From: Methanofollis ethanolicus
GTDB lineage: Archaea > Halobacteriota > Methanomicrobia > Methanomicrobiales > Methanofollaceae
Assembly (NCBI RefSeq): GCF_001571385.1
Contig: NZ_BCNW01000001.1
Location: forward strand, 1,240,001-1,304,000
DNA: 64,000 nt
Direction: 5' to 3'
The notes beneath the pieces are model-generated. The model was not told the origin of the DNA and made no database searches. It saw nothing but the letters and a program-made list of their open reading frames with translations. This document shows, piece by piece, positions 48,880 to 57,003 of the stretch. Position numbers and translations under genes: made by a program. Each line of letters begins with the position of its first letter. The first letter of the stretch is position 1.

Positions 48880-50850
48880 TTATCCGGAGAATTTTTTCGG
48901 CCCCTGCCTCCTTCTGAGGCTGGCAATCTCGGCGAGGAGGACGCCGTGGATGCGTTCGGCCTCGGAGACGTCCTCGCAGGCGACATAGCGGGTGCTGTCG
49001 CTGAGCATCACCGGCCTGAAGAGGACGGCCTTTGTCCTGCCGTCCCGGCACCGCACCCTGAAGAACCGCGGTCTGACCTCGCCGGTGCCGGCAGTGTCGA
49101 GGTCTGATGTCCAGGCCCTGACAGCCTTTTGCCGCTCCGCAGGGTCAGGGAAGGCGGTCCTGAACCAGGTGTCGCAGTCAGGGATATCATCGAGGGTGTA
49201 CCCGAAGACTGCGGTGAACTTCCTGTTCAGGAAGAGGATATACCCCTCCCTGTCGATGACGGCGACCGGGTAGGGCAGAAGGTCGATGATGTCCCGCAAC
49301 CGCCTCTCGCTCCTCTGGAGACGCTCCCCCGTGAACTGCCGACTGAGAGCGATGGACGCCTGTTTGACGAATGAATAGACCACCTCCCTCTCCGTGAGGT
49401 CACGGCCGCGGGGGAGGAGGACCATGATGTTCCCGAAGACCTGCCCCTCCCAGAGGAGGGCGAACATGCACGCCCTGATGAAGTCCCAGCGTTTGAGGAT
49501 ATCCCGGCAGACCTCCTCGGAGAACCGCCCCACCGTGATGGCGGACATCGGGATGCCTCCGTCGCCGGGTTCGCGGGAAAGACGATAGTCGGCCGTCCCG
49601 TTCTCCAGCAGGGTCTTGATGTCGTTGAAATACGGGGACGAAAGGGCACCGATCAAGGGGATGGCCACGCCGACCACTTCCCGCCCCACGATGTCTTTTA
49701 CCCCGTCCCTGAAGTTCTCGTCCATCATCGCCCGCACCAGAAACTGGCCGTCGTCCTCGTCGTAGGAGAGGACCGTAATGCCCGCGCCCGGCACGAGTTC
49801 GGCGATCCGCCTGGCGATGAGCGCGTAGATGTCGGCGTCATGCGCGAGGTTAACGAACTCCATCGCCGTCCGTGCCAGGAACTCCATCTTTTCGATGTAA
49901 TGGTGTTTTTTCTCCTCCAGGTGCCGGGCCGCGGTGATGTCGGTCCCTGTGCCCTGGTACTCCCTGAGCATGGCGTCGCCGTTGACGATTGCACGGATCG
50001 TCCAGGAGAACCAGCGGGTCTCCGCAGAGTCCGGCAGGGCGACCGGGATATCGAGGGTGCAGACCGCATTGCCCGGGCCGAGTCTGCGGAGTTTTTTCAC
50101 GATCCAGGCATGCATGGACGGGGGGACGAACTGCCACAGGGTCGTGCCGGCGAGGTCCTCCTCGCTGACGTCGAAGGTCTCGCAGAAGGCACGGTTCACG
50201 AAGGTGATCCTGCCGCCCGGCAGGAAGCGGCAGAGAGGTTCTGCCTGGTCCTGTACGATGGCCCGGAACTTCGCCTCGCTGAGCTGCAACGCCCGTTCAT
50301 ACTGTTTTCTCGCGGTGATGTCCTCGAGGACGACGGTGCACCCCCGCTCGCCATCGTCGAAGACGGTCGGGATCACCTGCATGCTGAAGAAGAACTCCCC
50401 GTCATCCAGCCTGCAGGAAACATCAGTGTGGACCTGCTCACGCCTGACATCCCGGATGGTCCCCAGCACCCCTCTGTCAGAGATGATCGGGAGGGGAGCG
50501 TCCTCGATATACAGCCCGATAACTGCCCTCTTCTCCACGCCGGCAAGGTCGAGGAAGCGGTCGTTGACCTGGACGATCCGGAAGGCACTGTCGAGGACCA
50601 GGATCATGTTCCTGGTGAAACAGAGGAAGGAGGAGAGGGGGACGCGCTGGGCGATCGCGTAGACCTTCGCATTGCCGATGACCGCCGCATCGACCTGCCC
50701 CGCAACCCGCAGCACCTCAAGGTGTTTCGAGACCGAGTTCCGGTTGATCCGGGTCTTTTTTGCGACCTCTGTGATCGTCATCCCCCGAGGCCTGAGCCTC
50801 AGCGTCCTCAGGATGCGGGACGCCGTGTCCTGCTCCTCTTTCGCCTCCAT
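48880..50850 (-). CDS. HTH-PAS-PAS-GAF-PAS one-component regulator
   Basis: 656 residues. An N-terminal winged helix of ArsR/MarR type (ILRTLRLRPRGMTITEVAKKTRINRNSVSKHLEVLRVAGQVDA, about 12-55) is followed by PAS (about 76-185), PAS (about 190-315), a GAF-like region (about 330-500) and PAS (about 510-630). There is no histidine kinase or response output domain, so it is a DNA-binding sensor. The ligands are unknown. It is followed after 82 bases by the HEAT gene on the same strand. Its C-terminus (IASLRRRQGPKKFSG) is short and polar. Confidence 0.82.
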   Translation of the reverse strand: MEAKEEQDTASRILRTLRLRPRGMTITEVAKKTRINRNSVSKHLEVLRVAGQVDAAVIGNAKVYAIAQRVPLSSFLCFTRNMILVLDSAFRIVQVNDRFLDLAGVEKRAVIGLYIEDAPLPIISDRGVLGTIRDVRREQVHTDVSCRLDDGEFFFSMQVIPTVFDDGERGCTVVLEDITARKQYERALQLSEAKFRAIVQDQAEPLCRFLPGGRITFVNRAFCETFDVSEEDLAGTTLWQFVPPSMHAWIVKKLRRLGPGNAVCTLDIPVALPDSAETRWFSWTIRAIVNGDAMLREYQGTGTDITAARHLEEKKHHYIEKMEFLARTAMEFVNLAHDADIYALIARRIAELVPGAGITVLSYDEDDGQFLVRAMMDENFRDGVKDIVGREVVGVAIPLIGALSSPYFNDIKTLLENGTADYRLSREPGDGGIPMSAITVGRFSEEVCRDILKRWDFIRACMFALLWEGQVFGNIMVLLPRGRDLTEREVVYSFVKQASIALSRQFTGERLQRSERRLRDIIDLLPYPVAVIDREGYILFLNRKFTAVFGYTLDDIPDCDTWFRTAFPDPAERQKAVRAWTSDLDTAGTGEVRPRFFRVRCRDGRTKAVLFRPVMLSDSTRYVACEDVSEAERIHGVLLAEIASLRRRQGPKKFSG

Positions 50851-50974
50851 GCTCCCACCCCGGCCAGCATATATCGGTCATGCACGATATATTTGCCCCC
50901 GCGCCGGGACAGGAGGGAAAGAGTCCCAGGGCACCCTGTACCAGGCACATGGACGGGCGAAATAGGGCAGAACT

Positions 50975-51503
50975 TTACCCACTCATCCTCTTCATCGGGC
51001 AGACGTTCGTGCCCTTCAGGTTCCCCAGCGCCCACGCGTACCTCTGCCTGACCGACGCATGCAATTCTTTTTCTTTGATGGGCACGAAACCGAGCGAGGC
51101 GTAGAAGGCAACGAGGGGCACGACCGCATACATATACAGGTCATCTGACCCGCAGGCGGCGACCAGTCCCTCCATCGCATTCCGGGCATACTCCTTCCCG
51201 CGGAATTCTTCCCAGGTGAAGACACCATCGACCTCGCACCCGTCGGGGTGGCGTTTGCACCGTGCGACGCTCACCGGCGTGTCCTCGACGAAGACACAGA
51301 AGATCCGGGTCCGTCGCCGGGTCTGACTTTGTCGCATGGTAGTCGAGCCAGATCTTTTCTGCGAGGTAGAACTCGTCGACGCCGAGTTCCCTCACCGAGA
51401 CGGTCAGGTGGATCTCCGTGCAGGCGACGAGGACCGGGACTCTCGTATGAAGTGTCACCTCAGACGTGGTGGCACCGAGCGGCACCTGCCTGAGATAGTC
51501 CAT
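50975..51503 (-). pseudogene. GNAT-family acetyltransferase, frameshifted
   Basis: Two overlapping minus frames together make one GNAT-like protein. The frame from 51503 gives an N-terminal part through LAEKIWLDYHATKSDPATD. The second frame (from about 51337, one base shifted) continues IFCVFVEDTPVSVARCKRHPDGCEVDGVFTWEEFRGKEYARNAMEGL and LVAFYASLGFVPIKEKE, a typical acetyl-CoA-binding and C-terminal segment. A one-base excess or two-base loss near 51300-51330 would explain it. The first ATG lies directly beside the MITE family A terminal repeat. A sequencing error is an alternative. Confidence 0.65.
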
Positions 51504-51860
51504 GAGGTCATCCCAAAACTCTTGTTCATTCCCCCCATCTCTGCATGCAGGGATCGGGAGAGAATATCATGTTCGGGTCGATATCTTCTTGAATTCCCTG
51601 AAGCATAGTGCGAAACCCCCGCCGTCCCCTACCTCTCTGCCAGGGGACTGACGCCCCCTGACCCCCGAAAATAGGATAGGACGGGGGAAGGATAATCCCT
51701 GTATATCGAAGAAGACTGCCATCCCCTCCCTATCGCAATGAGGGGGGGGGACCGGGGGGTGAAACCCCCCGGACAAGACACCAGAACAGGATTTTTCAGA
51801 ACCACATACCGATCATTCCATCGACAGGACAGAGGGTATGATCAGTTTTGGGATGACCTC
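51504..51860 (-). repeat. MITE-like element family A, copy 2
   Basis: 357 bp, terminal repeats GAGGTCATCCCAAAACT (51504-51520) and AGTTTTGGGATGACCTC (51844-51860), a perfect inverted pair of 17 bp. The sequence CAT flanks both ends, a possible 3-bp target duplication. It lies in reverse orientation to copy 1. It borders the GNAT gene start and cuts into the UspA-like gene. Confidence 0.9.
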
Positions 51861-52199
51861 CATCTTTCCATACCGCGACATCATGATCATGCCGACCTGC
51901 TCATCTGTCGCGGCACCACAGATCTCCCGGCATGGCCTGCCGAAATGAATGAGTGTCTGCACAGGGACACCGGCGCGTTCGAGGGGGGAAAGGGCCCGGT
52001 CAAGCCCTGTCTCGACCTCGCTGACAGTCCTCTCCCGTGCCGCCTGATCCCCCTCGACCTTCCTGATGACATGGAGGAGGACGACCTCGCCGATGCCCGG
52101 CATCCCTGCCAGGAGGTGCAGGGTTTCGTTGGCAGGCCGGGAAAAATCGGTCGGGACGAGAACGGTTTCAAAAAGGGACGACGGCATGGTCGTCTCCAC
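51813..52199 (-). CDS. Universal stress protein (UspA-like), C-terminus replaced by MITE sequence
   Basis: 128 residues. SLFETVLVPTDFSRPANETL, VVLLHVIRK and GVPVQTLIHFGRPCREICGAATDEQVGMIMMSRYGK are the UspA core. After SRYGK the frame runs into the MITE family A end, which encodes MEVIPKLIIPSVLSME, so the last roughly 25 residues of a normal UspA (including the ATP-binding G-x9-G-S/T motif) are missing. The protein is probably non-functional or altered. The truncation is inferred from the family's usual ~145 residues. Confidence 0.7.
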   Translation of the reverse strand: METTMPSSLFETVLVPTDFSRPANETLHLLAGMPGIGEVVLLHVIRKVEGDQAARERTVSEVETGLDRALSPLERAGVPVQTLIHFGRPCREICGAATDEQVGMIMMSRYGKMEVIPKLIIPSVLSME

Positions 52200-52213
52200 G
52201 GTCTTTCAGGGGG

Positions 52214-53770
52214 TCAGGCCCCCTCCTCCTTCCGCCGGGAGGAGGGGATGAAGAAAGTCGCGATCAGGCCGAGGGCCAGGAGGACTGATATGGCGTCGAA
52301 GGAGAACTGCATCGCTCCGCTGACCGACGCATCGACGACCGCGGTCGCCTCGGGCATGTCTTCCTCCGGGACGTCGGGCGGCGGTGCCCCTGTCTTCATC
52401 TTCTCGGCCCATGCCACCAGTTCTTCCGTGATCTCCTCCTCCGACGCCCCGGTCGCGAACGTCGACCCGGCAATGCCCGAGACCATGCCGGAGACCAGGG
52501 AGAGGAGGAGGACGACGCCGACGATGGCCGTCCCGAAAGACGTCCCCATCTGCTTGGCCGTGTTCAGGATGCCCGAGGCGTCGCTCTCCTGCTCCTTCGA
52601 CGTCGAGGAGAGGGTGAGGTTGGTCACCTGGGAGAAGACGATGCCCATACCGATCCCGAAGACCACCGAGCCCGGTATCACCTCGCCGGGCACCATCACC
52701 GCGGAGAAGATGCCGCGGAGCATCACCGTTCCGAGAATGGCGACGGCAAAACCGATGAGGATGAGCGTCCTCGGCGCCACCACGGCGGCGAGCCGCGACG
52801 CCGCCACCGAGAGGGCGAACATAGCGAGGGACATGGGCAGGATGGTGAGGCCGGTGGTGAAGGCGTCGATGCCGGTGACGCTCTGGAGAAAGATCGGGAT
52901 GATGAAGAGAAAGCCTGCAATGGCGACGTTCTGGACGATGCTCACGCCGTTGCCCGCCGTAAAGGTCCTGTTCCCGAAGATGACGACGTCGATGAGGGGC
53001 ATCTCCCCCTGCTCTTTCCTGTGCTTCTGCCTGAGATAGAAGACGGCAAGGCAGAGTATCCCGATGCCGAGGATGATGGGGACGACTCCCCAGAACTCGG
53101 GGACGCGGATGATCAGGATGCCGAGGACAATCGACCCGAGCCCCCCGAAGGAGAGGAGCGTCCCTGCAATGTCGAGGTCACGCCATGCGGCGGTCGGTTT
53201 CGCCTCGGTGAGGAGGTACGAGAAGATGAGGACGATGAAGACGACCACGAGTTCCAGGCGGAAGGCCCAGCGCCAGCTGTAGAACGCGGTGAGGTAGCCA
53301 CCGATGATCGGCCCGAAGGCCATGCCGGCGGCGCCGACACCACCCCACATGCCGAAGGCGAAGGCCCTCTTCGCCCCTTCGTAGGTGGCCGTGATAAAGG
53401 TCGTCGTCGCCGGGAGCATGAGGGCGGCGCCGAGGCCCTCCAGGATCGCCCACCCGAGGAGGAGGGTGAAGACGTTCTGACTTATCGAGGCGGTGAACGT
53501 GCCGACGCCGTACAGGGCGAGTCCCACCAGAAAGACCTTCTTCCTCCCCATGACGTCCTGGAGTTTGCCGCCGATGATCATGAAGGAGGCCATGACCAGG
53601 GCGTATATGGCGATGACCGCCTGGATCGCCGGGACCGTGGTGTCCAGGTCGACGACGAGGGCCGAGATGGAGACGTTCATGATGGTCGTGTCGATGACCA
53701 TGATGAAAATAGCCATACAGACGATGGCAAGGACGCCCCATTTTGTCCCGTCATTCCCTGGCATCGACAT
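52214..53770 (-). CDS. MFS multidrug exporter, DHA2 (EmrB/QacA) family
   Basis: 518 residues with about 14 membrane segments. Motif A GGKLQDVMGRKKVFLVGLALYGVG and motif C GGYLTAFYSWRWAFRLELV region are visible, as is the GVGAAGMAFGPIIGGYLT block. A long charged loop sits before the last membrane segment, near residues 440-480. It is likely a proton-driven exporter of unknown substrate. Methionines at 53770 and 53764 both have a purine-rich site. It is preceded divergently by the PRC gene. Confidence 0.88.
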   Translation of the reverse strand: MSMPGNDGTKWGVLAIVCMAIFIMVIDTTIMNVSISALVVDLDTTVPAIQAVIAIYALVMASFMIIGGKLQDVMGRKKVFLVGLALYGVGTFTASISQNVFTLLLGWAILEGLGAALMLPATTTFITATYEGAKRAFAFGMWGGVGAAGMAFGPIIGGYLTAFYSWRWAFRLELVVVFIVLIFSYLLTEAKPTAAWRDLDIAGTLLSFGGLGSIVLGILIIRVPEFWGVVPIILGIGILCLAVFYLRQKHRKEQGEMPLIDVVIFGNRTFTAGNGVSIVQNVAIAGFLFIIPIFLQSVTGIDAFTTGLTILPMSLAMFALSVAASRLAAVVAPRTLILIGFAVAILGTVMLRGIFSAVMVPGEVIPGSVVFGIGMGIVFSQVTNLTLSSTSKEQESDASGILNTAKQMGTSFGTAIVGVVLLLSLVSGMVSGIAGSTFATGASEEEITEELVAWAEKMKTGAPPPDVPEEDMPEATAVVDASVSGAMQFSFDAISVLLALGLIATFFIPSSRRKEEGA

Positions 53771-53916
53771 GCACCTTGACCGACCGATCACGGCACCCGG
53801 GTAGATAATACTATGCAGGTGCCACCCGATCTGACACAATCTTCTTATCTCCCCATGACAACAGGGGCATCATCCTACGGACGGCCAAGGTCGACCGCAG
53901 AGGGGGGGAAGAGAGT

Positions 53917-54306
53917 ATGGCTTTTGCAAGCCCGGTAACGGTTGTCTATCCGAGGATGGAGTCGCTCGACAGGATTCTCGGGAGTTCGGTAAAAAATGCG
54001 ACAGGAGATCATCTCGGCGTGATCCATTCCCTGATGATCGATACGGCCTCGGGGCTGGTCACCTTCGGTGTCCTCTCTTCGGGCGGGATCATGGGCCTCG
54101 GGGAGAAACTCTACCCCGTGCCCTGGCAGGCGCTCTCCCGCGACCCGAAAGAGGACGAGTTCACCCTGAAGGTCAGGAAAGAGACCTTCGAGACGGCGCC
54201 GAGTTTCGACAAGGGCCACTGGCCGAAGTCCGACGACCTTGCGTGGTTCGAACGGGTGTATCACTTCTACGGGGTTGAACCGGCCTGGGAGACCAAAGTT
54301 ATGTAA
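53917..54306 (+). CDS. PRC-barrel domain protein
   Basis: 129 residues with the PRC-barrel pattern SLDRILGSSVKNATGDHLGVIHSLMIDTASGLVTFGVLSSGGIMGLGEKLYPVPWQAL. Such domains bind RNA or act in photosynthetic reaction centres and RNA metabolism; here the role is unknown. The start follows GGGGGGAAGAGAGT. It is convergent with the ion channel gene. Confidence 0.85.
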   Translation: MAFASPVTVVYPRMESLDRILGSSVKNATGDHLGVIHSLMIDTASGLVTFGVLSSGGIMGLGEKLYPVPWQALSRDPKEDEFTLKVRKETFETAPSFDKGHWPKSDDLAWFERVYHFYGVEPAWETKVM

Positions 54307-54368
54307 ACCGTCCTGAGGGGCGGGGGGCATGAGCACCCCTCTGCCCTTCTGATATTCTTCCTTTTTTC

Positions 54369-54537
54369 GGCTCTGTAGAAATCCTATTCTGGAGTGTCTC
54401 GTCCGGGGGGCTGCCACCCCCCGGCCCCCCCGCCATGAGGATAGGGGGGTGGGGGGCAAAAGTCCCCCGGTGCAAAGATGGAGGAAGGCGGTTGGGTCAC
54501 GTTCATACACGGAAAAGGTGAGGGTTTCTACAGAGCC
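54369..54537. repeat. MITE-like element family B, short copy with 8-bp target duplication
   Basis: 169 bp. Terminal inverted repeats GGCTCTGTAGAAATCC (54369-54384) and GGGTTTCTACAGAGCC (54522-54537). The element is flanked on both sides by CTTTTTTC, a perfect 8-bp direct repeat, as after transposition. The interior includes C/G-run palindromes. It sits in the T-rich terminator gap between the PRC gene and the ion channel gene. Confidence 0.88.
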
Positions 54538-54550
54538 CTTTTTTCGGCCC

Positions 54551-56425
54551 TCACGGGAAAAGCAGGATCGTGACGCCGAGACCGATGAGGTAGGCGAACG
54601 GGTAAAACCATACCATCACCCGGTCGATTCTTTCAGCGACCTCCTTCTGCTCGATAGTGGCGAGCCATTTCAGGTACAGGTTGTAGATCACGACAAGGCC
54701 GCTGACGATGAAGGTGGTGATCAGGACGGAGTCCAGGAAGGTGCGATAGCCGAGGCGCGGCAGGTCGCCTGCGATCGTGAAGTTGAAGGCGATGAAGAGG
54801 AGGAGGTTAGCGCTCGCCACGTCGGCCCTCTTCCCGTAGTCCTTGAGAAGGAAGGTAACCCAGGCAAGGAGGATCAGGATGAAGATCGGGGCGAAGATCC
54901 TGAGGAGATAGTAGGTGAGGTGACGTTGTGCCTCGAAGTCGAAGGAAAAACGGGAGAAAGTGTTCTCGATCCGCGTGGAGGTGACATTGGTCCAGTACCG
55001 TGTGATGTACCACTCCTCCTCGCCGAGCTGGGTACCGACGACGGTCCGCCCCTCCCAGTCGGCATAGAGGAAGTACTCCTCGGGATACAGGGCATCGATT
55101 CTGAGGAAGAAGTGCTGGGTGTCGAAGGGGAAGTTCCGGAAATTGAAGTCAGGCGCCTGGAGGGTCACCCAGAAGCGCTCGAAGTAGGTGGCCGTGCCGT
55201 CGGGGCGGACCTGGATAAGCCTGTTCTGAGTCCAGCGGTTCCCCTGCTGGTTGTTGATGGTGAACTCGGGCCACCGCGTCCCTTCGGCTTTTACGAAGTC
55301 TTCGATGCTCCGGTAGATCTTGGATGAACAGTTGCAGGTGTCCGGGCTGAAGGCGAGGGCCGGGTCTTTCCATGTGAACATGATGTTCGCAACGACGCCG
55401 TAGTTCTCACTCTTCTGGTCGACGCCAGTGATCTGGTCCAGTTCGACGGCGGCCTTCACGATGATGGGCTGTTTTATGACGGTCCTGCCGCCGGGCTCGG
55501 CCGTTCCGGTGAGGACGGCAGGTTCGTTGAGGCCGACGAGGAGGCGGTAGGTGCTGTTTGCCGCGGGGTCGGCCGCAGGATGGCGAAGGACGGTCAGTCT
55601 GCTGCCGCCGGTCTCCGAGTCGGCGGTGTACTGGAGAGAGGCGTTTTTCCCTGGTGCGAGGAGGTTGGCGCTCCTGACGGGTTTGTCGCCATAGTCGGAG
55701 AGGACGAGAATGGGGGCGATGTCGTCAGCGGGTGTCTCGATGTAGGCATAGATGGTGTCGCCGGGGAGGAGGTCGGTGAGGATGTAGAAGGTGGAGGTCT
55801 TATTCTCCGAGAGGGTGCCCGTCACCTCGGCCACCCCGACGCGGCCAGTCAGTCTGTCGGGAACGGCGATCTCGGCCCCTTCCGTGGGCGGTGTGCCGGG
55901 CTGGGCGTTGATTCCGACGGTGAGGGTATAATCCCCGAAGGTGTCCGCCGTTGGTGTGCCGGCGGCGAGGAGGACGTAGTCGCCGCTCTCCGGCACATCC
56001 CAGGTGAGGGAGGCGGCATACCCGGTGCCTCTGTCGTCGTCCCAGGCATAGAAGAGTTCGTCGGCGATCGCGGGAATGGCGACCAGGGGGTCTGTCGCAC
56101 CGGCGAGGGCCGTCTCGACCGTCCGGTTGTACCTCTCCCTGAATCCTTCCTCCAGCACTTCAGGCCCGCCGATGGCAACGAAGGGGTCGAGATTCCCGGA
56201 GGTGCCGTTCATCACCACCGTGAGGGTGTCGCCGGCCTCAAGGTCGGGGAGGGTGTAGATGGCGATCGCGTCGTTCTCGATCGTGCCGGTGAGGACCTGG
56301 ATCTCGCCGCTGCCATCTGCAGGGGCGCCCATGGCTGGGGGGACTGTCAGAAGAGCAAGGACCGCGGCAAGGCAGAAAATGATACTGCGTATGGCCCTCA
56401 GGTCGGCCGCGATACCCCCTGTCAT
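54551..56425 (-). CDS. Predicted pentameric ligand-gated (Cys-loop-like) ion channel with N-terminal PPC-like domains
   Basis: 624 residues. A signal peptide (about 1-33) is followed by two similar pre-peptidase C-terminal-like beta domains (about 45-172 and 192-300; both end in a [YT]..LLVG-like strand) and a ligand-binding beta-sandwich (about 317-500) that contains FPFDTQ at 432-437, the invariant loop of the family. Four membrane helices follow: M1 505-527, M2 533-553 (pore-lining, with NLLLFIAFNFTIAGDLP), M3 562-585, M4 601-623. The two disulfide cysteines of the eukaryotic loop are absent, as in bacterial channels. Such channels are rare in archaea. The ligand is unknown. Confidence 0.82.
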   Translation of the reverse strand: MTGGIAADLRAIRSIIFCLAAVLALLTVPPAMGAPADGSGEIQVLTGTIENDAIAIYTLPDLEAGDTLTVVMNGTSGNLDPFVAIGGPEVLEEGFRERYNRTVETALAGATDPLVAIPAIADELFYAWDDDRGTGYAASLTWDVPESGDYVLLAAGTPTADTFGDYTLTVGINAQPGTPPTEGAEIAVPDRLTGRVGVAEVTGTLSENKTSTFYILTDLLPGDTIYAYIETPADDIAPILVLSDYGDKPVRSANLLAPGKNASLQYTADSETGGSRLTVLRHPAADPAANSTYRLLVGLNEPAVLTGTAEPGGRTVIKQPIIVKAAVELDQITGVDQKSENYGVVANIMFTWKDPALAFSPDTCNCSSKIYRSIEDFVKAEGTRWPEFTINNQQGNRWTQNRLIQVRPDGTATYFERFWVTLQAPDFNFRNFPFDTQHFFLRIDALYPEEYFLYADWEGRTVVGTQLGEEEWYITRYWTNVTSTRIENTFSRFSFDFEAQRHLTYYLLRIFAPIFILILLAWVTFLLKDYGKRADVASANLLLFIAFNFTIAGDLPRLGYRTFLDSVLITTFIVSGLVVIYNLYLKWLATIEQKEVAERIDRVMVWFYPFAYLIGLGVTILLFP

Positions 56426-57003
56426 GGGGAGAAGATACTGGAAGCGATATTAAAATCTATCCCCCTGCAGGGATCAGAAGGGATCGAAGACCCTCGGAAG
56501 AGAAAAATGATTTATCGGCTCTGTAGAAACCCTTGCGGGAAAGTACTTCCTGAAGTGATAGGGGGAAAAATTCTGTTCAGACGTGCCTGGTCCAGGGGGG
56601 CTGCCGCTCGAAGACCTCATGGTCTTCTCACGGTCGCTATCGCTCCCTCCTCCCAGACCCCCTGCCATTAAGATCGGGGCAGGGATGGCCTCCTCCTCCA
56701 GGACTCCGACCCTTTCTTCCCGGAACCAATCCTCGCGCGGGGGTCCGGGGGCAAAAGTCCCCCGGCGAACGGGAAGGCAGAGGATCGGCACGTACTATCA
56801 ACCGATGGAGGAGGATTTCTACAGAGCCGATTTATCTTTCCTTTCTGCCGATAGAATCGTGGATTCCCGCCTTTTCAGACCTGAGATTTCCAGAAACCAC
56901 AATGAAGACAAACCAAGACGGATCCTGATTCCTGCACTATTCTCAAGGTATATGTAGGGGGGCGACCCGATCACTCCATTGTGGTAAAAAGGGAGTGCTA
57001 AAA
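56426..57003. other. Gene-free region holding MITE family B copy
   Basis: About 580 bases without a gene. MITE family B occupies 56517-56828. The remainder is moderately A+T-rich, with TATA-like ATATGT before the GTAAAAAGGGAGTG ribosome site of the gene at 57004. Confidence 0.6.
56517..56828. repeat. MITE-like element family B, full copy with 8-bp target duplication
   Basis: 312 bp. Terminal inverted repeats GGCTCTGTAGAAACCC (left) and GGATTTCTACAGAGCC (right). It is flanked by GATTTATC on both sides (56509-56516 and 56829-56836), a perfect 8-bp target duplication. It matches the 27166 copy in reverse orientation. Confidence 0.92.
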
